From assembly GCA_007922305.1 (NCBI GenBank), contig ML677385.1, positions 2,502,566 to 2,566,565 of the forward strand: DNA of 64,000 nt, given 5' to 3'. The notes beneath the pieces were generated by a model. It did not search any database. It was not told the DNA's origin and worked only from the letters and a program-made list of their open reading frames with translations. Below, in pieces: positions 57,386-64,000 of this stretch. The translations under genes and the position numbers were made by a program. Every line of letters starts with the position of its first letter. The stretch's first letter is position 1. Source of the DNA: Dermatemys mawii. Lineage: Eukaryota; Chordata; Testudines; Dermatemydidae.

Positions 57386-60300
57386 CCTGCATTGGAATGC
57401 AGCCGTAGCAGAGCACCACTTTAAACAGATGAGCTTTGCTTTTTATTTATCAAGAGTTGACCTAAGGCACTAACAGACAGAAAATGCCACAGATCTCTTT
57501 GCAAAAAGTAGCCAGGATCAGAGGGTTTTGCTTCTGTAAAGCATTAGCTATCATGCAATTCATAAATATAGAGCTCATTTGCATGACACGTCTTTGCATA
57601 ATATTATATGGATTTGCATGCTGAGAGGAGAGAAGTGGAGCTTAGGGAAGGAACCAGAACACTGTCTTTTATAGTCTTTCCTGCTACAAGGGAAAAATGG
57701 GACGATGAGGCCACCCTGCCGAGAGGGTATTTTCAGTTAGTCTCACTGATAGTTAGCCTGCAGAGGACCAGCCCTGAGACTCTGCTTGTTGGTTTAGTTT
57801 GCTTTTCTGCTCTGTTTCAAAAGGGCTAGCAACTGTTTTGTAAGGAGGTTTTCCACAGATTCAGGTGGGAGCAGGCCGAGGCTCATATGCATTATATGGG
57901 GAGAGAGAGCAAGAAAGAGCATAGTCACAGTGGGGTGCATTCCCAATGAATAAGTTAGTCAAATCCCCTGTTTGTGACTTTGCAGAACAGATACAGAGGT
58001 TATTCTCACCAGTTAGAGGCAGTCTTTCCTCACCTCTCACAGCATTGCTAGCACGCTCCATAAGAACGGCCATATTAAGCATGAATGAAATTCAAACAAA
58101 AAATGCAAATCAACATGAGGGCAGTCATAGATCAGGTTTCTATATCAATAACTAGAGGATGTAAAGTGACTCCAGCCACTTTTCAGACATCCTTATGCCG
58201 TTGATTTTGCAGCGATAGGAGCAAAGAACACCTATACTGAGTAGTCGGAAGGACAGACAGGGCAAAATATGAAGTTTCAGCTATAAAACCTCAGCAAACC
58301 CTGACAGTCTTCATAGATGACACACTGGATTTTTTCCCCCTGTATTTCCTCACCAGTAATGGAAACTGATTAATTGATTGACGTTGCCCTTCTCTTTGAA
58401 GCAACCCTTTACATGTCAACTGGAATTTTGCCCAACACTCTTCCCTCCCATCTTTAATTCCCATTCCTCCACCTTAAGAAGCCAGTGACAAGGAGAAATT
58501 ATGGGGCTGTCACTTTTAATAATAGCTGAGGAGCTAATGGATTTCAATATCACACCAAGCAAGCACTACAGGACCTGTTGTCAGCCTCTAGCCCACTACA
58601 GCAATTAAATATATTGTCATCTGTAAGTGTTTCTGATAGCTAGGCTTGTCACAGACAGTCCTTCTCATGCAATTCAAGACACAAAAGAGTAAAGTCCCTG
58701 TATTTAGCAGGGAGGGAAAAATGTAATAGATGTATGGAGAAACTGTAAAATTAGTCAAGACAAGAGAAACATTGTGTATCCCCGCCACACAAGCCACATC
58801 TACCAACAGGTGAAAACGATATTGAAGGACATGGCCCCCATAAAAAGGAATAACACATAGAAACTTCTTCACTGCTGGTATTTTTGCCCAGGCAGTGTAG
58901 TCTAATTACTGGTGTGCCCAGTTACTGCTGACAGAACCCGTAAATATGCAGGAAAGGGGCAGGAAGTATGCAAACAGACATGACCACAAGCATGACGTGC
59001 CGTAGGACCTGTTATTCCCAGGAGCGTGCAACCCAGCAACAAACAAGGTACAAATCAAAGTTGCTGGATCCTTCTCTAAAATGCACTACAAATCCCCAGG
59101 AACCCAAAGCATCCACTGGTAAGGAGACGGCAAAAGAATCAAAGGAGAAGACGGATGTTACAGGACCCCAACACAGGCAACAGCATGGGAAGACACAGAA
59201 GTTGCCCAGCTGCCACTATAACCAAAACAAATGAGCGGTGACTAACAGCAACCCCCTTCCAGCAGCTTAGTGTGGCAATGTGCTAGAGAGTACTTATTTC
59301 CACTAACGCTCATTCTATGTCTGCACAGCAGACAGCAGAGTTCTTCTCACAGGTGTCTTGGACTTCTACACTCATTTACATGACCCCTCAGCTGACTTTC
59401 ATCATGCTGTGTGTACGCGTCTGACCCATGAAATCGCTCCCATGTGAATACCTATCACCTGCCTATCACAGCTAGTGTTCTGTTGGTGGTAAACTAGTTT
59501 GGTTGTATGACTGTTCCCTATATTCCTGGGTAAACGATCCCATGCTTAAGCACATCAGTCAGCAATGAGCATTTGTCATGCTGCCTGTCAGCTTACAGTC
59601 TTCACCACATCAGTTCCTGCATGGTGGCATTTTACATTTCCATGTTGCTAACTGCTTCCCCTGGGGCCCTCTTCACATCCCTTCTCCCACTTTTCCTTGC
59701 CCATATATGGCCACGGTTCATCTCTGTCGTCTCCACAAATGACAGGAAGGATAAGTGCACGTTTCATTCTGAGGGTTTGTGGGTTTTTTAAAATGGCATT
59801 TCCCTGGAGGGTGCCTGTTTTGTGTTTCTTGGACGGATAGAGCCCTGGTCTTTTAAAATAGAGATATTGTTTCTACACAAGGGGAGAGGAAAAAGAAAAC
59901 CTATCAGTGAATGGAAACATAATTTTAAAAGCCCTCTCTACAGATGGACCGTAACGGATACAGGCATAAAGTTAGCTAGGGAGTCCTATTGCAACATCAT
60001 ATTCTGTGCTCCAATTGCACTGGTGGTGCCTGAGCTGGCCAGTATCCACAGTGGTCTTTTATTTAGTGCACTGGCCTCTAATATCTTGCCTGAGCATCAG
60101 TCACAATGCTAAAGGCACAGTTTCAAAAACTTTCATGACTATGTTATACATCTCATGATATTTTGTGCTTGTCTTAAAGCCCCCACTTCTGGAGTCAAGT
60201 GATTACATGAGAATCTCAGCTTTATTTTTTTTAAAAAGTTTCTAGCCGCGGTTTCAGAGACAAGCCTGAAAACGTTAAACAAATACCAGGTGTTCCCTAA

Positions 60301-61500
60301 AGGCTAGGAAACCAGAAGGCAAATAAAAAGAACCACAAATGTATTGGATGAAATCCAGACCCATTGAAATGAGTGTCAAAATTATTTATTTTGATGGAAC
60401 TAAGATTTCACTCATTATTTCTGTAAATCTAATGATTTTCAAGTCAGTCTCACAATTTTGGAATGCTTCAGGTTAACAATGTGCTTTTTGGGAATGGGAA
60501 CCCTTTTGTTTACAAGTTTATCGTTCTACTAGATGAAAAGGTCCATCAATTCTGCACTTTTAACTGAGAACACAAAAAGAGCTCAATTACACCCCTAGCT
60601 TATCAGAAGTAAAAGCTACAGTTTCCAGATAAACTGAGCATAATGTGTGGATTAAACTGGTCAGTTAATTAAAGAGGGCAAGGTTTAAACCACCGATGGG
60701 GCTGTTTTTAGACAAGTAATACTTAAAAAGAGTGCCAGCTTGATGAAAAATGGAGCAAAAAGCATGGGAATGAGGTATCAATTATCAAATCTAGTTACAC
60801 CCTGAAAAAACTGTTTGAGGTTGAGAAAGTGTTCTGGTTTCAAATGTGATACAAAAAATAAGTCAAGTCAAGTAATTACAATGGCACCTCTTGTTACCTA
60901 CACAGATTAGAACTTGATACAGAATCCAGGGTATGTCCAGCTTAGTCAATACCAACACCTGATCACTTGATTTTGCCCATCTAATCATTTAACACAGAGA
61001 GACACAATAAATGCCTATTTCTGGAGAAATATAGAGTTCTTGTTTTTAATTAACTGTTTCTCCAAATTAGTGACAAACATGAAAAGTTTGACTTATTTAA
61101 AACTGTGCTTGCATAAAGATCTGGGTTTGAAACAGATAGCAGATTTGGTTTGCCCTCCAGAGCCCCTAGATTTAATTTTTCTTAATGTTTTCATTGATTT
61201 TTTTTCAGTCTCGCTATCTGTTAAATGTAAAATAAATACCCACAAGTGTTATCAAAAGACTGTATCGAGGTATATGAAGTATCTGCTTTGTATTGCAGGG
61301 GTACTGAGGTGCAACCCCCATGGTCAGATTAGCTATTTATGGAAATATATCCCATACTTCATTCTCCCAGTGCCACATGGATCAACAATGGTTTTCAACA
61401 CAATTATCTTTACCATCCAAAACTACTCTGAATTTAATACAAATATTTAAACAACCCTTTGTTCGAGAAGGAGGAAAAGACTTTTGTCCCCACGCTAACT
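57386..61500. other. no gene recognised, repeat-poor
   Basis: No repeat, RNA gene or credible coding frame recognised. Mostly AT-rich and apparently unique. Confidence 0.4.
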
Positions 61501-61539
61501 ATTCTATTCACTCTACACAAGCTCCTAACATGTACATTG

Positions 61540-61794
61540 CCACTTGAAGTGCCTCTCAGCCCTGCTGAGACTGAGGCTCGCTCAGTTCAGGAAAGTGCAT
61601 TAAAAATAGCAGCGTGGACATTGAGGCCTGGGCAGGCTCCCTGTCCAAGCCCAAGCTGGCCCAACTCTCTGACTCAGAGTTTGCATGGCTAGCCTGAGGT
61701 AGAGCCAGTGCTGCCAGGTCCATGCTGCTATTTTTGAGCTAGCGCAGGTCTATCTACCCAGGCTCTGAGGCTCACTCCCAGCTGCAGGGCAGAC
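61540..61794. mobile_element. MITE-like foldback element, partial
   Basis: 'gcattaaaaatagcagcgtg' (about 61600) pairs with 'ccatgctgctatttttgagc' (about 61720-61739), the same inner arms as in the 18728-19003 element. The outer borders are unclear. Confidence 0.5.
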
Positions 61795-62047
61795 ATATGT
61801 CTACACAGCAAAAGCTGCGCGCGGGCTAGCCTACCTGAGGCAGCCTGAACCCAGCAAGTGCTGGTAACAACAGCAATGAAGACACCACTGCATGGGCTTC
61901 ACAGTGGGCTAGCAAGCTGAGTATGCACACAGGGTCCATGCTGGGCTTGTATAGCCTGCACTGCCCTGTCCTCACTGCTGTTGTAACCACACTAGCAGGA
62001 TCCAAGGTGGGCCAGCTTGTCACACCTTCTGCTGTGTAGACATACCC
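61795..62047. mobile_element. MITE with long inverted tips
   Basis: 'tatgtctacacagcaaaagc' at the left is the inverse of 'cttctgctgtgtagacatac' at the right. It abuts the previous element directly. No coding sequence. Confidence 0.75.
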
Positions 62048-62049
62048 AT

Positions 62050-64000
62050 AGAGATGACTCTGACCTGCAGCGTTCAGATTTGAGTGCAAACTTTCCTAAC
62101 ATTCAGGGGTTCTTCATAATTTTTTATTTGGTTCAATACAGAAATAGGGGCCAGCTATGAAGTCTGGACCCTAATCCTACTACAGATTTTTGAGGTGTTC
62201 AGATCTGAGAGTTTGGTCTGGACCCTTTCCTGCTGTCAGAGAAACAGGCAGAACTGTAGAGATTCAAGCCCTAATCACAGAAAATACTGATAAATTTTAT
62301 TTTTAATATTTTCACCTCTTGGCTCCTTTTATGAGAGCCAAACCCCTTCCTTGCTTGAGCACACACTCACAATAGAAGATTTTTGCAGTTGATTGCATGC
62401 TGAAATTCAATTGCTGCAGATGCTTATCATGTCATTATTGTTGTATATTATTTAAGCCCCAGCTGTCTCTTTGGGCATGTGTCATGCACAAATAAAGACA
62501 GGAACTGCCTCAAAGAGCGTACAGTTGAAACAGGAATCTCACTTGTTCATCTGCACATATAGAATATATACATATGATTTAATTTCCATGTCATTTCTTG
62601 CATGAAATGCAATTCCTTCTTTGTGATATGGTGTACTTCAATGGGTAGACAATAACATTTTCTTTAAAATATGGATAAAAACCCCATTTCCAACTCTCAC
62701 TGACCATTCCTGAAGTGCACAAGTGTTTACTCCCAAATGCCCCCAGATACTTTTGATTTAGTTTCAGATTTCCTTATTTTGCAGCTTTGTCACAACAGTG
62801 CAGAACTTAAGACAAATGATCACAATCAGCGATAGTTTCCAGGAGGAATCTTACTAGCTGTGCGTCTGAAGCTGGTGTGGTTCTGCACAGCAGTTGGATT
62901 GAATGTAGAGGCTGTAAACTACAGAACATTGGAGATGATCCCTTATGTAAGTGCCAACTCTCATAAAATTCGTGTTTTCAATTATCATAAATGACTCAAA
63001 CTTCCTGCCAAGTCTCCATCATTTTGCTCCAGTTTCCCTTAGTTTTGCCACAGAATTAAACGGCTTCTGAGATTGGCTATAGACAATACCAAGATGAGAT
63101 ATTTAATCAAAATCAAACGTTGCGTATTGTGAGTAAACTGCATATTGAGATTATCCTTTTCATACAGCAAATCATGACATACAAAAGGTTTTTTTTCCTT
63201 GTGAAAGATTGCACTGCTGCTTCTCTCTCAGACTTTCTAGTGATACACACTTTGGGGTACAGCTAGGAGTAGCAGCTAGGCAGAGCCTAATAATTAGCTG
63301 AGCCCTAAAACATCTGGGTACAGGACAAGTATACAAAGTGAATAATTAATTCCTAATTCTATTTCTATTGCACCTTCTATCTGAGGATCACAAAGACCTT
63401 TACAAACACTATAGCTATAAAGATCCAAACTTGTTCAAGAATCCAAGGTATTTCCCAGACAATACACAGACTGGAACATTAGTTTTCTGATTTTTCCCCA
63501 CCCAAATCATTCTAACGTACACACAATAAATTCTCTAGTTCTGGAGAAAATAAAAACTAAATCCTAGAAAACTTTTTGGCTTTTCTTCACCCTTATACCA
63601 AATATGTCTGTATGTCTCTCTCATACACAGGAAAATAAAAAGTGAAACTTTCTATGTATATAAAACTGGATATGAAACAGACACTGGACTTTGAAATCTG
63701 CAACCCCTTTATTTGATTTTTCTTAATTTTTTTCACTGCATTTTTCAATAGATCTTTTTTGCAAATTAAGATGACTAAATACACACAAATATTATTGTTT
63801 ATATAGCGATAGCAGTGAGGCAAATCCTGTGATGAGCTATTTGGCTGTGTTTCACATGGGCCTTACAACTGGGCCAAGTAATCCAGCATTTGTGCAGTTT
63901 CCCTCAAACAACTAATGAAGCTGTTGCTTGCAAATTTACTGTAGAATAAAGGTGATGATTGTTTGAGTTGCATCTCATATCACAATGGTCTAAGACGCTT
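62050..64000. other. no gene recognised
   Basis: AT-rich. A short L2/MIR3-like phrase 'caaagacctttacaaacact' occurs near 63390-63410. Nothing else is distinct. Confidence 0.35.

Overview
The window looks like non-coding DNA from a non-avian reptile, most probably a turtle. The evidence is the mixture of interspersed repeats: chelonian-type CR1 LINE tails, a tRNA-derived SINE with a CR1-like tail, Neptune-type Penelope-like elements, PIF/Harbinger and hAT DNA transposons, LTRs starting with TGT and ending with ACA, and old MIR/L2-like SINE/LINE debris. I recognise no host protein-coding gene, rRNA, tRNA gene or CRISPR array. The window is either intergenic or lies in a very long intron. All convincing coding sequence belongs to mobile elements.

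Layout. 0-1.5 kb: an antisense LINE scrap and a GC-rich dispersed repeat. 1.5-5.5 kb: a nearly complete two-gene Harbinger transposon, with a Myb/SANT-like (trihelix) DNA-binding protein on the + strand (two exons, phase-matched intron) and a DDE transposase on the - strand. The two genes converge on back-to-back poly(A) signals. A third, antisense open frame lies inside the intron of the first gene. Two internally deleted relatives with matching ends lie at 5.6-6.2 kb and 21.0-21.7 kb. 7-9.1 kb: CR1 3' ends. 9.4-19.4 kb: hAT-type and other short inverted-repeat elements, two of them with clear 8-bp target duplications, an LTR and a Penelope tail. A GC-rich block at 10.2-10.9 kb has a CRE palindrome and a splice-donor-like site. 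22-24 kb: antisense CR1 and a solo LTR with a perfect 5-bp duplication. 24-37 kb: mostly unassigned, with MIR, CR1, SINE and hAT pieces. 37.9-39.7 kb: two Penelope-like copies in inverted orientation inside one 17-bp target duplication. 39.8-42.8 kb: a long CR1 with endonuclease and reverse transcriptase, broken by stops and frameshifts. 44-52 kb: two more LTRs, MITEs and MIR/L2-like repeats. 53-55 kb: decayed CR1 fragments in both orientations. 55-64 kb: repeat-poor and AT-rich, with a pair of short inverted-repeat elements near 61.5-62.0 kb.

How the parts relate. The Harbinger transposase and Myb-like protein are the usual pair needed for PIF/Harbinger transposition, and the two short copies share their termini and subterminal blocks, so they were probably moved by such a pair. 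The CR1 reverse transcriptase lineage is the likely source of movement for the tRNA-SINE with the CR1-like tail. Every autonomous element seen here carries disabling lesions, so none of these copies looks active.
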